The notes: generated by a model from the sequence alone, not told the origin. Shown: positions 1 to 8,757, numbered from the stretch's first letter. The stretch: DNA of 64,000 bases from Arthrobacter sp. SX1312 (GCF_002929295.1 NZ_PJIM01000001.1:186001-250000), one strand, 5' to 3'. Translations and numbers: made by a program.

Positions 1-2
1 AC

Positions 3-308
3 GAGCTCTGGATGACCGCCGCCGAACACGACGCCATCGTGCGCGTCCTCGACACCTGCCCCGACCAGCCACTGCCGACCCGAGGCGGCGCCAAGGGACA
101 GCCGGTGGCCGTCGACGAAACGCCCGCACCTGCGGCGACTGAGGAGCCCGGCACAGAGGCTTCTGCAGCTCCGGCCGGCGAAATCGCCTACGCCGACTGC
201 GCCGAGGTGAAGGCCACCGGCACCGTACCGATCATGGCCGGCGATCCCGGGTTCAGCCCCGCCTTCGACGGCAACGGTAACGGTGACGGCATAGGGTGCG
301 AATCATGA
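3..308 (+). CDS. Excalibur calcium-binding domain protein, 5'-truncated
   Basis: The frame is open to the left edge of the window, so the N-terminus is missing; the first in-window ATG is at position 12 but need not be the true start. The visible protein ends in an excalibur-type domain: a YADCAEVKA stretch, then an Asp/Asn/Gly-rich loop (DGNGNGDGIGCES) with two conserved cysteines. Such domains bind Ca2+ on secreted or surface proteins of Gram-positive bacteria. An Ala/Pro/Glu-rich linker precedes the domain (about residues 30-55 of the visible part), typical of extracellular proteins. The missing part could hold a signal peptide or a nuclease-like domain. The domain call is firm; the whole-protein function is unknown. 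Confidence 0.7.
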   Translation, partial: ELWMTAAEHDAIVRVLDTCPDQPLPTRGGAKGQPVAVDETPAPAATEEPGTEASAAPAGEIAYADCAEVKATGTVPIMAGDPGFSPAFDGNGNGDGIGCES

Positions 309-336
309 CGGTGGGGGCGGACGGTGGCATCGTGTG

Positions 337-705
337 TCAGCTCACCTCGCCCTTCACAGGCGGAGGAGCGCCCATGCCCAGGGGAGGGGTCGGGCCGAAG
401 CGCTCGATCGATTGCGGCATGGATTCGAAGTCCATCTGGAGAGCGTCCGCTCCTGCCCATCACCGGCGTTCCGGAACGTGTGCCACTGGTCCCGAGGTTT
501 CACCACGAGCTCTCCCGGTCCGGCGTAGTACACCTCGTCGTCGAGCAGGAAACCGACACGACCGTCGGTGACGATGGTGCATTCATCCGCGCGGTTGCGC
601 ATATGCAGCGGTACTCCGAGTTCGCGGCCCGTCGGGTTGAAGCTCCCATCGTCAACTACCGGAACAGACTGATTGAGCAGGTGTTGAGGAGATCAGCGAC
701 GGCCG
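337..705 (-). pseudogene. Frameshifted cupin remnant
   Basis: The minus-strand frame shows a recognisable single-domain cupin core: G-RELGVPLHMRNRADE, then TDGRVGFLL, then GPGELVVKPRDQWHTFRNAGD. This resembles small cupin proteins of actinobacteria. No start codon is found in this frame upstream of the core. After the FRNAGD motif the frame runs into low-quality sequence, while the neighbouring frame continues as DFESMPQSIERFG and stops near position 337. I read this as a decayed gene with a missing 5' end and a frameshift near position 460. A sequencing error could give the same frameshift but would not supply the missing start. Confidence 0.5.
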
Positions 706-914
706 GTTCGGCCTGCTGCAGGACCACCTGTTCAAGAGCCCGAGCACCGCAGACGCCGTCGTCGCAGGCCTCAACCCCGCGCGGTGCGCCGGGCGGTGTA
801 CCGATACATCCTCACGGCCATGAACACGCGGTTCGACCTCGCCGTCCAGCACCTACTACCCGGCACCCGCCGACACCAAGCCCGGGAACGCTTTCGTCGA
901 GTCCCGCCAGGCCG

Positions 915-1190
915 TCAGCGGCGGGTGTGCGGCCGCGCGTAGCGGCGCATCAGATCGGTCAAGGCCAGGATTGTGATGATGATGGACACGGCGACGGCGG
1001 CGAGGCCCACGTAGAGCCCCGTCAGCATCGCCATGGGCGAGCTCGCGCCGGCCAGGTAGCCGATGCCACCGATGGCTCCGACAAACCAGAACACGGCCAC
1101 CGCGAGCAGCGCCAGCAACGACGGCAGAGCCGCCCGATTGTCCCTCAACCACTGCGTCGGACGTACCTTTTCGATCCCCATGAGCGCCAT
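915..1190 (-). CDS. Small two-TM membrane protein
   Basis: About 91 residues starting MALMGIEKV. Two hydrophobic segments are clear: roughly residues 18-42 (LPSLLALLAVAVFWFVGAIG) and 55-80 (YVGLAAVAVSIIITILALTD), followed by an Arg-rich tail (MRRYARPHTRR) that probably lies in the cytoplasm. ATG codons at 1190 and 1181 are both possible; neither has a strong Shine-Dalgarno. The family is not recognised. It is divergent from the lipoprotein gene at 1416. Hydrophobicity and codon pattern support a real gene, but no function can be assigned. Confidence 0.55.
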   Translation of the reverse strand: MALMGIEKVRPTQWLRDNRAALPSLLALLAVAVFWFVGAIGGIGYLAGASSPMAMLTGLYVGLAAVAVSIIITILALTDLMRRYARPHTRR

Positions 1191-1415
1191 GATCCAAGCA
1201 TGAGTCCGGGACACGGCACCGCCGCCGTCGACACGTACCGGTTCGGTCACGATGTGATCCGATGAATGGCCTGGGCGCCGTGGATCACGGTGCACCCAGC
1301 CCCTTGACGCTATATCCAAGAGATTCATTCGGAGGTAATATCCGCCTCGGGGGATGAAGCAGGGCAGGGTTCTTGCCGGGCGGCCCCTCGCTGTCCACAA
1401 AACTTCGTTCTCAGG

Positions 1416-2105
1416 ATGATCTCCGTGCCCAAACTGCCGTCCCTCCTCGCCCTCGCCGCGACCACCGCCCTCCTCGCAGGCTGCGCCAGCGCCCCTGATG
1501 ACGAGCGGGCCGCGGCTCCTACGGCTGCCGCAGAGACTGCTTCGGCATCTCCCAGCGCTCCGAAGCCGTCCGCCACCCCCGTAGCGACCCCCTCTGCTAC
1601 CCCGCCAGCCGCCCCTGCAGCGGAGTCGGTCGCACCGGAGGCTCCCGCGACGGTGCCCGCCCCCGCGATCACCCCGCCTGTTGCCCCTCCAATTGAAGCT
1701 CCCGCGGCCCCTGCAGTGACCGAGGCGCCGGCGGCGGCTCCCACCATCACGGCCGATCCGGAAGCCGTGGTACCCGCAGGCGTCGTCGTCACGCCGCACC
1801 CCGAGTGGGGCGTGGTGAGCACCACCGTCACCCAGGGGTCCTCGTTCACGATCAACGGCAGCGGATACCAGCCCGGGCAGCAGATCATCATCAACATGGG
1901 CATCGCCCAGTCCGACGGCATGGTGATGGACGAGCAGTCAGCGATCACCGACGCCGGAGGGGCCTACAGCTTCACGATCACGATCGGGCGGGATCTCGTG
2001 CCGCGGACCTATGGCGTCCTGACCTATCCCGCGGATGCTCTGGGGAACGGCCCGGCCCTCGAAGCCTCGAAGCGCTTCGCCGCCATCGAGGTCGTCGCAC
2101 CGTAG
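1416..2105 (+). CDS. Secreted lipoprotein with Pro/Ala-rich stalk
   Basis: 229 residues. The N-terminus has a classical lipoprotein signal: a positive start, a hydrophobic stretch and the lipobox LLAGC (Cys at about residue 23). A long low-complexity linker rich in Ala, Pro, Thr and Glu (about residues 30-120) follows; it probably spans the cell wall. The C-terminal ~100 residues (TVTQGSSFTINGSGYQPGQQ onward) look like an Ig-like beta-sandwich of the kind found in surface proteins. No enzymatic motif is visible. A surface or adhesive role is inference only. Confidence 0.75.
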   Translation: MISVPKLPSLLALAATTALLAGCASAPDDERAAAPTAAAETASASPSAPKPSATPVATPSATPPAAPAAESVAPEAPATVPAPAITPPVAPPIEAPAAPAVTEAPAAAPTITADPEAVVPAGVVVTPHPEWGVVSTTVTQGSSFTINGSGYQPGQQIIINMGIAQSDGMVMDEQSAITDAGGAYSFTITIGRDLVPRTYGVLTYPADALGNGPALEASKRFAAIEVVAP

Positions 2106-2191
2106 CCGAAGGGTCGCACCCGGCCTCGTCGGCAGCCCGGCGCCGGCTCCGGTCGCGCGAGCCGGATGCGGAACGGAGACACCGGGCGTGC

Positions 2192-3355
2192 CTAGGGGCG
2201 GCGGTACCGGCTGATCATGGGACAGTCGAAAGGGTCCCGGGCAGACAGGCCAACGTGGTTGAGGTGGGTGATCACTGCCCTGTAGGACGCCAGCACGCAG
2301 ACTTGTGTGTAGGGAATGCCCATTCTCTTGCAGTGTTTCCTGACGATGAGGCTTGCTCGGCGCAGGTTCGGCCGGGGCATGTTCGGGAACAGATGGTGTT
2401 CGATCTGGAAGTTCAGGCCACCGAACACGGAATCAGTGAACGTGCCGCCTGTGACGTTGCGCGACGTGCGCACCTGACGTTCGAGAAAATCCGCGGTGGT
2501 GTCGTGGGCCAGAATCGGCATTCCTTTGTGGTTCGGGGCGAAGGCGGCGCCCATGTAGACACCGAAAACCGCCAGCTGCACGCCGAGGAACGCGCACGCC
2601 ATCCCTGCTGGCAGGAACCAGAACAGGACGCCGAGGTAGCCGCCGAAGCGCACGCCGATCAGGGCCAGTTCCACCCAGCGGCCAGACACCGGTTTCCGCT
2701 CGACCAAGGTCCTGAAGGACTGAACATGCAGGTTGAGGCCTTCAAGAGTCAGCAGTGGGAAGAACAGATAACCCTGCCGTCGCGTGAACCACGCGCTCAA
2801 GCCCGTCTTCGCGGCAGCGTCATCGGCCCGGAAGGAAAGGGTGCCCATGGCGATGTCGGGGTCTTTCCCGACGGTGTTCGGAGTGTTGTGGTGTCGTGTG
2901 TGTTTGGTGATCCACCAGGCATAGCTGATCCCCACGAAACCCGCGGCGAGTATCCTGCCTGCCCATTCATTGGCCGTACGGGAGGCGAAGATCTGGTGGT
3001 GGGAAGCTTCGTGGCCGAGGAACGCGAGCTGTGTGAGGATGACTGCCAGGGTTGCGGCGATGAGCAGTTGAGCCCAGTGGACACCGACCAGCACGAACCC
3101 GATGCCCGTCGCGGTCAGGGCGAGCATGAGCAGGAGAAAGACGCTGATGTAGAACGGTCGGCGCCTCTCGAGCAGCCCATCGGCCCGGATCTGCTTCAGG
3201 AGCGTGGCATATGAAGCAACGGCGTCATTCGGTGTGGCGATCCGCACCTTGCGCGTCACCGACGGAGCGCGTCCGGTGCCTCGCGGTCCCTGATTCGGAG
3301 AAGCCCATAGGCCAGGGTCGGCGACACCGGATGTTGCATCGTCCACAGGGTTCAT
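2192..3355 (-). CDS. Membrane fatty acid desaturase
   Basis: 387 residues. All three histidine boxes of the membrane di-iron desaturase family are present: HEASHH (115-120), HTRHH (152-156) and QIEHHLFP (317-324). They coordinate two iron atoms that insert a double bond into an acyl chain. Hydrophobic segments lie at about 70-110, 133-150 and 215-260. The Q in the third box is seen in front-end desaturases, but this protein lacks the N-terminal cytochrome b5 domain. It resembles actinobacterial acyl-CoA or lipid desaturases that adjust membrane fluidity. Chain position and substrate cannot be read from sequence. Its ATG overlaps the stop of a small upstream ORF (3352-3519), suggesting translational coupling. 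Confidence 0.88.
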   Translation of the reverse strand: MNPVDDATSGVADPGLWASPNQGPRGTGRAPSVTRKVRIATPNDAVASYATLLKQIRADGLLERRRPFYISVFLLLMLALTATGIGFVLVGVHWAQLLIAATLAVILTQLAFLGHEASHHQIFASRTANEWAGRILAAGFVGISYAWWITKHTRHHNTPNTVGKDPDIAMGTLSFRADDAAAKTGLSAWFTRRQGYLFFPLLTLEGLNLHVQSFRTLVERKPVSGRWVELALIGVRFGGYLGVLFWFLPAGMACAFLGVQLAVFGVYMGAAFAPNHKGMPILAHDTTADFLERQVRTSRNVTGGTFTDSVFGGLNFQIEHHLFPNMPRPNLRRASLIVRKHCKRMGIPYTQVCVLASYRAVITHLNHVGLSARDPFDCPMISRYRRP

Positions 3356-3519
3356 CTGCCAGCCCCTCTTGTCTCAGCCTCGTGGCGCCGATGGAACGGC
3401 GGATGGCCCGCTGGCAGGGTCCGGGACAGCACCATCAGGATACGTCTGCCCAGAACCACCGGTACGATCCAGAACAACGTGATGCTCGGCGTGCGAATGC
3501 GGGTTGCCTGATCTACCAT
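3352..3519 (-). CDS. Small ORF coupled to the desaturase
   Basis: A 55-codon ORF whose TGA overlaps the desaturase ATG as ATGA, the usual arrangement for translational coupling. The peptide begins MVDQATRIRT, has one hydrophobic stretch (SITLFWIVPVVLG, about residues 12-24) and ends in a basic, His/Arg-rich tail. No clear Shine-Dalgarno precedes the ATG; an in-frame GTG lies two codons upstream. The overlap and hydrophobic segment argue for a real small membrane peptide, but the N-terminus is uncertain and no homologue is recognised. Confidence 0.35.
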   Translation of the reverse strand: MVDQATRIRTPSITLFWIVPVVLGRRILMVLSRTLPAGHPPFHRRHEAETRGAGR

Positions 3520-3764
3520 CCGGCGCACGACCCATGGACGTCTGCGTCAAGGCCACCCGGCCCGCCCGTCCAATACTGGTTCCGAGGGCTATCAACCTGT
3601 CCCCACGATGCCGCAGAAATCGACGTCCGCGGTAATTTCTACGCGCGCCCGTGCCTCACCAATGTGTCTCACGTCGACTGCCCTCGACCTCTTGACACCA
3701 CTCGTCCTTTCCCTTCCACTGGTGTCGGTCTCCGTGATGGTCCGTGGTCATAGGAGGGCTTCGA

Positions 3765-4931
3765 ATGGATGGGGAGCCGGGGCAAGTTGCGGCGTTCGAT
3801 CGGGCGATTCTGGGGTTGGCGGATGTCAGCGACGACGCTCTCACGTCGATCATCGAGGACGATCTCGGCGTCCGTGGCGTCGAGATGGCGAGTTGCCACG
3901 CAGAGGTGGCCGAGTACGACCTCGACGCGCTCACCACGGCAGGGCGCTACAGGGTTCATGGCACTGCCAGACACGCGGGCGGTGTGTCTCCGTACTCCTT
4001 CTTCGTCAAAGTGGTGCAGTCCTGGACCCGCTCGCCCCAGTTCGAGCAGGTTCCCGAGGCGTTCCGTGACATAGCGGCGGCGAGCCTTCCGTGGCGCAAC
4101 GAGCCTGCTGTCTACAGGTCCGATCTCCGGGATCGTCTCCCCGACGGTTTCTCGATGCCCCGTGCGTACTCCGTTGTCGACATCGACGAGCTCTCGGCCG
4201 GTCTGTGGCTCCAGTTCATCGACCACGACTCGAGTCGATGGGGAATCGATACCTTCGCGCGCGCCGCCTACCTGCTCGGCAGATTGGCCGCGAGCCCGAC
4301 CGTTCGACCGCTCCGCACTCTCGGTAGCACCGACGTGGTCCGTGGCTACGATCGTGGTCGGCTCGAACATCAGGTGCTGCCGGTGCTCCGCAGCGAGGAA
4401 CTCTGGGTTCATCCGCTGGTGGCGGGGGCGTTCGATCCTGACCTGAGGCATCGCATACTGGATGCAGCTGAAGCGCTGCCGCGCTTTCTGGAGGAGCTCG
4501 ACGGAGCTCCGCTGGGCAGCGCGCATGGCGACGCCTGTCCCCGCAATCTGCTCGCGACGAGCGGGAACCAGGAGACGCTGGTCCTGATCGACTTCGGATT
4601 CTGGTGCGAGGCGCCGCTGTCCTTCGACCTCACCCAACTCATGGTCGGGGAGATTCAGACCGGGGAGCGTCCTGCGTCCGAGCTCCCCGACCTCGAAGGC
4701 GTGTGCCTGCCGGCCTACCATCGGGGGCTGATCGACGAAGGATGCACCGTCTCCCTCGACGCCCTCAGACGCACCCACGCGCTCCTGATGGTGCTGTTCT
4801 ACGGCTTGTCCGCGGTGCCGCTCGAGGTACTCTTCGGCTTGCCCGCACCAGGGTCGGCAGACGTCGTGCGGGAGCGTGCGCGAGCGGCCTCCTTCGTCCT
4901 CGATCTACTCGACTCCACCCGCGGCCCGTGA
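3765..4931 (+). CDS. Aminoglycoside phosphotransferase-like kinase
   Basis: 388 residues from an ATG placed 7-8 nt after a strong AGGAGG; an in-frame GTG at 3744 lacks such a site. The catalytic loop HGDACPRNLL (about residues 254-263) and metal-binding IDFGF (about 275-279) are those of the APH/choline-kinase fold. Members phosphorylate small-molecule hydroxyls; many are uncharacterised and are not resistance enzymes. The N-terminal lobe is divergent (VSPYSFFVKVVQSW carries the probable ATP-binding Lys). The 3' end overlaps the convergent acetyltransferase by 27 bp. The kinase fold is fairly sure; the substrate is unknown. Confidence 0.75.
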   Translation: MDGEPGQVAAFDRAILGLADVSDDALTSIIEDDLGVRGVEMASCHAEVAEYDLDALTTAGRYRVHGTARHAGGVSPYSFFVKVVQSWTRSPQFEQVPEAFRDIAAASLPWRNEPAVYRSDLRDRLPDGFSMPRAYSVVDIDELSAGLWLQFIDHDSSRWGIDTFARAAYLLGRLAASPTVRPLRTLGSTDVVRGYDRGRLEHQVLPVLRSEELWVHPLVAGAFDPDLRHRILDAAEALPRFLEELDGAPLGSAHGDACPRNLLATSGNQETLVLIDFGFWCEAPLSFDLTQLMVGEIQTGERPASELPDLEGVCLPAYHRGLIDEGCTVSLDALRRTHALLMVLFYGLSAVPLEVLFGLPAPGSADVVRERARAASFVLDLLDSTRGP

Positions 4932-5429
4932 GTCGGCGACGTCGGAGCGGATCATGTGAACCACTGGTAGGTCGTCTTCAATCTTCTCGATCCCGTCCGG
5001 CCGAAATCCGTGTTTGCGGTAGAACGCCTGTGCTCGAGGATTCGGACGGGCTACCCATAAGGTCGCTGCTTCCCATGGGGCGAGCACCGCTTCGAGCAGG
5101 TTCGTCCCGGCCCCGGACCCATGCCACTGCTTCAACACGTAGAGGACGTAGAGGTGAAGTGGATCGGACGCCTGAGCACCCGGCCCTGACATGGCGATCC
5201 CGACGATGATTCCGTTGTCCTCCGCGACAGCTACTCGGTGAGTGATGAATCGTGGATCCGTCAGCACCGTGTTCCATTGCCGCTCCCGTGCGGAGGTGAA
5301 GCCCGGATCGTCGAGGATGTGATCAGAGATCAGGCCGCGATAGGTCTCGTTCCACGCCTGCACGTTGACGTGCGCCATTGCAGGGACATCGGTCAGCTGC
5401 GCAGGGCGAACCCTGATGGTCTGAGACAT
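4905..5429 (-). CDS. GNAT family N-acetyltransferase
   Basis: 174 residues from MSQTIRVRP. The fold is recognised by IRVRPAQLTDVPAMAHVNVQAW at the N-terminus (beta1/alpha1), the acetyl-CoA pyrophosphate loop HGSGAGTNLLEAV (about residues 108-120) and the NPRAQAFYRKHGF motif of beta5/alpha4. It transfers an acetyl group from acetyl-CoA to an amine of an unknown acceptor. Longer in-frame starts exist upstream, but the GNAT homology begins right after this Met. It is convergent with the kinase gene and overlaps its end. Confidence 0.85.
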   Translation of the reverse strand: MSQTIRVRPAQLTDVPAMAHVNVQAWNETYRGLISDHILDDPGFTSARERQWNTVLTDPRFITHRVAVAEDNGIIVGIAMSGPGAQASDPLHLYVLYVLKQWHGSGAGTNLLEAVLAPWEAATLWVARPNPRAQAFYRKHGFRPDGIEKIEDDLPVVHMIRSDVADSRAAGGVE

Positions 5430-5493
5430 TTCGTGAGTATAGGGGCCGTTCCCTCCGCTGCCCGGCCCGCCGCGGGCCAGACGTGCGTCCTCG

Positions 5494-5895
5494 CTACAGT
5501 GCCGCGGCAATCAGGGTGATCAGCGGAGGTACACCCTGACCGAGCGCACCGCCGATCCCCTTCCCCTTCGGTCTGCCCATCGCCATCCGGTCGGCAATGA
5601 ACAGCACAATGCCGGAGAGCATCATGAACCAGCAGATATAGATCACCAGGGCGCGGCCGACGGCTTCATCGCCCATGGCCCACAGGGCGACACCCACGAT
5701 GATGCCGGCGGCGAGGAACAGGTTATAGAAGCCGACACCGAAGGCCCACAATCGGACGGCCGGAACATCGGCGGTGTCCGTGAGGAAGACCCGATAGTGC
5801 ACCCCTTCCCGCTCGAACAACAAGGCCTCGCAGACGAACACGGCGACGTGGATCAGCGCCGCGATCAGGGCGAAAGTCCAGACAACGGTCGTCAT
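5494..5895 (-). CDS. DUF1304 membrane protein
   Basis: 133 residues with four predicted membrane helices (about 5-25, 50-72, 78-100 and 112-130). The N-terminal motif HVAVFVCEALLFEREGVHYRVF matches the DUF1304 family, whose members have a conserved acidic residue in helix 1. Function is unknown; the family often sits beside regulators or small-molecule genes. Its ATG overlaps the stop of the upstream cupin gene (ATGA), so the two are almost certainly co-transcribed and translationally coupled. Confidence 0.82.
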   Translation of the reverse strand: MTTVVWTFALIAALIHVAVFVCEALLFEREGVHYRVFLTDTADVPAVRLWAFGVGFYNLFLAAGIIVGVALWAMGDEAVGRALVIYICWFMMLSGIVLFIADRMAMGRPKGKGIGGALGQGVPPLITLIAAAL

Positions 5896-6347
5896 GGCAC
5901 GCCCTCCAGTGTCACCGGATGCCGGGCCAGGACTGCCTGAAGCTCAGTGGCGGCGTCCTGGATGGATCGGCCACGGGGGACGGCGGCATCGAGGTCGGCA
6001 TGGAACCGGCCCATCGCTCCTGTCAGGCTCATGACGAGGAATGTGGTGGACGGGGTGAGCACAGTGAAGGTGTGGAGGGCGTTGGCAGGGATGGCAAGGG
6101 AACATCCTGGACCCAGGTCGTAGCCCTCGTCCCCCACCTGGACGATCATCCTGCCGTGCAGCACATAGTAGGTCTTGTCCCAGCCGGTGCGGTGCAGCGG
6201 AGTCGCGGGACCGCGGGGCGCCATCACCTCGAACAGCTCGTACTGATCGGCCGTGCTCTCGGCGCCGACCTTGACCGTGAGCACCGCGTCCGGGGAAGCG
6301 AGTTCCACGCCGTCGCCGGCTGGCGTGTATTGGACCGTGGTTTCCAT
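5892..6347 (-). CDS. Single-domain cupin protein
   Basis: 151 residues beginning METTVQYTP. Cupin motif 1 is partial (PRGPATPLHRTGWDKTYYVLHGRM) and motif 2 is GPGCSLAIPANALHTFTV. One metal-ligand His of motif 1 seems conserved (PLHRT), with His also in motif 2. Such proteins are small-molecule binders or isomerase/dioxygenase-like enzymes. A longer in-frame extension upstream does not look coding. The gene is first in an operon with the DUF1304 gene and is divergent from the LuxR gene at 6436, which may regulate it. Confidence 0.75.
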   Translation of the reverse strand: METTVQYTPAGDGVELASPDAVLTVKVGAESTADQYELFEVMAPRGPATPLHRTGWDKTYYVLHGRMIVQVGDEGYDLGPGCSLAIPANALHTFTVLTPSTTFLVMSLTGAMGRFHADLDAAVPRGRSIQDAATELQAVLARHPVTLEGVP

Positions 6348-6423
6348 GCGGCCCACGGTAGGCGCGGCGTCGTGCAGCGGTCGATCCCAGAATTGTGGGG
6401 ATGTGAGGAGGGTGCTGCGGTGC

Positions 6424-6438
6424 CATACTTCTGGTGTG
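6424..6438 (+). promoter_or_regulatory. -10 element, leaderless start of the LuxR gene
   Basis: CATACT at 6424-6429 lies 6 nt before the GTG at 6436. This is the spacing expected if transcription starts on the start codon itself (leaderless mRNA, common in actinobacteria). No convincing -35 is seen. The AGGAGG at 6406-6411 is too far from 6436, and too close to the alternative GTG at 6412, to serve as a normal ribosome site. Confidence 0.3.
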
Positions 6439-7512
6439 TGGGACGAACGCGCTTCCCGCCTCCGCCGGGAAATCACCCAACTCGCTGCCGCCGGACTCAG
6501 TGTCAGCGAACTCCACGCCGCGGCGATCGAGTTGGTGGGCCGGACCGTCAGCACCGATCTGACCTGCTGGGCCAGCATCGACCCGGAGACCCAGGTCATC
6601 AGCTCTATGGTCAGCGGTCAGAACCGGATACCGACCGAATATGAGTCTCGACTGGCCGAAGCCGAGTACTCATTGGATGAACCGTATACCTTCGCCGCCC
6701 TCGCACGTCAGGGCGCCACCCTCGCCAGACTTTCTGACCTGTCCGCCGACGATCGGAGGCGCAGCACCAGGCTCCACAGCATTTGGCGGCCACTCGGGAT
6801 GGACGAGGAGCTCCGAGTCATGTTCAGAGCCGACGGCGTATGTTGGGGTGCGGCGGGCCTGGTCCGGTCAGGAGTGGAGTTCACGGCGCGGGAAGTGGAG
6901 TTCCTGGCGGCAATTGCGCCGGCCATCGGATCGGCCACCCGACTCGCAGTGCGGTCGGAGGCGCAGGGCGGTACGGGGCCGGGTCGGCCGGCCCTGGTGA
7001 TCATCGCCGCGGATGGTCAGCTCGTAGGGGTGACGCCTGACGCCCGGGAGTGGCAGGAGCGGCTCGACGCAATTGCTCCCGGGCGATTCCGGGTGATGAT
7101 GCAGGTCATGGCGTCAGGCTCGCATGCAGCGGCGGCGGGATACTTCAAGGCACGGCTGCGCGACGCCGATGGGCGGTGGGCGGTCCTCCAGGCCAGCACC
7201 CTGATCGGCGGGGAGGAGGATCAGGTGGCGGTGGCCATCGAGCCGGTCACAGGCGACCAACTGGTCGGGCTGCTGCTGCTGGCCTACGACCTGAGCGCCC
7301 GGGAACGGGAGATCTGCCGTGAGGTGATCGGTGGACACTCCACAGCTGAGATCGCCGGTCACCTGTTCATATCAGTCCACACGGTGCAGGATCATCTCAA
7401 GTCGGTCTTCGCGAAGGTCGGCGTCCGTAGCCGTGGCGAGCTTGTCGCCCGCTTGCGCCCCGACAATGCGGACGGATACGCCACCACCGGCCCGCAGTTC
7501 GCTCGGCTCTGA
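6436..7512 (+). CDS. LuxR-type transcriptional regulator
   Basis: 358 residues. The C-terminal ~55 residues (286-340) form a LuxR/FixJ helix-turn-helix: LSAREREICREVIGGHSTAEIAGHLFISVHTVQ-DHLKSVFAKVGVRSRGELVARL. The N-terminal ~180 residues resemble a GAF-like sensor (ELVGRTVSTDLTCWASIDPET). A second region (about 200-270) could be PAS-like. There is no receiver domain, so it is probably a one-component sensor. The GTG at 6436 is chosen because a -10-like CATACT sits 6 nt upstream. The divergent cupin/DUF1304 operon is its most likely target, by position. Confidence 0.82.
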   Translation: MWDERASRLRREITQLAAAGLSVSELHAAAIELVGRTVSTDLTCWASIDPETQVISSMVSGQNRIPTEYESRLAEAEYSLDEPYTFAALARQGATLARLSDLSADDRRRSTRLHSIWRPLGMDEELRVMFRADGVCWGAAGLVRSGVEFTAREVEFLAAIAPAIGSATRLAVRSEAQGGTGPGRPALVIIAADGQLVGVTPDAREWQERLDAIAPGRFRVMMQVMASGSHAAAAGYFKARLRDADGRWAVLQASTLIGGEEDQVAVAIEPVTGDQLVGLLLLAYDLSAREREICREVIGGHSTAEIAGHLFISVHTVQDHLKSVFAKVGVRSRGELVARLRPDNADGYATTGPQFARL

Positions 7513-7569
7513 CTGTTGCTCCGCACTCGTTCGCGGGTCGTTGAACAACCGGGCGCCGGTCGGATGGGC

Positions 7570-8064
7570 CTACTGCGCGTCGCGGGATATTTCCTTGAAG
7601 TAGCGGGCAACAGGCCACCGCTCGAATCCGGATGCCTCGTAGAGCCGACGGGCCGGCGCGTGTCCCGGATCATCGCCGGTCTCCACCATCACCATGCGCA
7701 TTCCCCTTGATCGCACGCGTTCGATCGAATGCTGGATGAGCGCGCGACCAAGTCCTTTCCCCTGGTGCGGTGGGTCGACAGTGAGGACGTAGATCTCACC
7801 CATGCTGTCCTCCGGGTGGAGTCGTGTGCAGACCCACCCGACGGGTGAGTCGTTGATCAGCGCGACATCTATGTTCTCCGGTTCACCGTCGAGGGTGGCA
7901 GCCAAATCGTCGTACTGGCGCCTGCGCCAACCCTCGGGATAGAACGACTCGTAGACGAATGCGGAGACGGCCGACTCCAGTCGAGAAAAGACGGGTTCCC
8001 ACGCGCGGACCGACAGTGCCAGGAGCGGTTCGCGGTGTTCGGCAGCAAACGGGACGATTCGCAT
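7570..8064 (-). CDS. GNAT family N-acetyltransferase
   Basis: 164 residues starting MRIVPFAAEHREPLLAL. The acetyl-CoA site QGKGLGRALIQHSIERVRSRG (about residues 101-121) and the ARRLYEASGFERWPVARYFKE tail are typical of the family. It transfers acetyl to an unknown amine acceptor. The start agrees with the beginning of family homology. It is convergent with the LuxR gene, separated by about 57 bp, and divergent from the GrpB-like gene. Confidence 0.85.
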   Translation of the reverse strand: MRIVPFAAEHREPLLALSVRAWEPVFSRLESAVSAFVYESFYPEGWRRRQYDDLAATLDGEPENIDVALINDSPVGWVCTRLHPEDSMGEIYVLTVDPPHQGKGLGRALIQHSIERVRSRGMRMVMVETGDDPGHAPARRLYEASGFERWPVARYFKEISRDAQ

Positions 8065-8286
8065 GGATCAACATTAGCCAGAGGAGCTCACCCCGGTGTC
8101 GGCATTGCCCGTAAGCATCTGTCTCACACCGGGACGTTCGGCAACGTCCGCGAGCGGATGGCTTCGCTCTATCGGTGCTTGGCCGACCCCTTCCCGCACG
8201 CCTCGCTTGCGGACATCCCCGGGTCCGACAATGGCATCGGTGGCGGCCATAATGATGGCTCGAGGTCGCACGGGGAAGGAACACTG

Positions 8287-8757
8287 ATGGCTATGCCGAC
8301 GCACGACTGGCAGCTCACCACCGCTGAGACGGTTGCCCGGGCACTCGCCGTTCTCACCGAACACCGGTTGGGTCTGAACGGCGGAGGCGTGCCCGGACAG
8401 CTGAGCCTTACCGGCGGGAGCAGCCTCGAGGGTCTGCTCACCAAAGGGGACATCGACTTGCACCTGCGGGTGATGCCCGGTGAGTTCGCGATTGCAACGT
8501 CCAGGCTGACGCTCATCTTCGATCGGGCGCGACAAGAGATCTGGACACCATCGTTCGCCGTGTTCGAACGAGATTCCACGCCACCGGTCGGGATCGCCGT
8601 GACGGTCGTCGATTCGGAACACGATCGGCGGTTCGTTCGGTCCTGGGAACGAATGCGCACCGATGAAACAGCACGACGCTACTACAACCTGCTCAAACGA
8701 CGGGGTGGCGACGTTGAAGCCGCCAAAGCGCAGTTCTTCACCGATCTGGTCGCATGA
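8287..8757 (+). CDS. GrpB-like nucleotidyltransferase-fold protein
   Basis: 156 residues from the ATG at 8287, about 8 nt after GAAGGA. The motif LTGGSSLEGLLTKGDIDLHLRV (about residues 41-62) is the nucleotidyltransferase signature (G-S ... D-x-D) as seen in GrpB/UPF0157 proteins. The FVRSWERMRTDETARRYYNLLKRR tail fits the same family. The in-frame sequence upstream of 8287 lacks coding character. The physiological role of these proteins is poorly known. It is monocistronic. Confidence 0.65.
   Translation: MAMPTHDWQLTTAETVARALAVLTEHRLGLNGGGVPGQLSLTGGSSLEGLLTKGDIDLHLRVMPGEFAIATSRLTLIFDRARQEIWTPSFAVFERDSTPPVGIAVTVVDSEHDRRFVRSWERMRTDETARRYYNLLKRRGGDVEAAKAQFFTDLVA

Noticed and set aside
700-860. 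Plus-strand frame reading RFGLLQDHLFKSPSTADAVVAG
   Set aside because: Slightly resembles DUF4357/RAMA-type sequence, but too short and without start or continuation to support a feature.
3744-3764. GTG at 3744 as start of the APH-like kinase
   Set aside because: The ATG at 3765 has AGGAGG at the right distance; the GTG has none and the extra residues are not conserved-looking.
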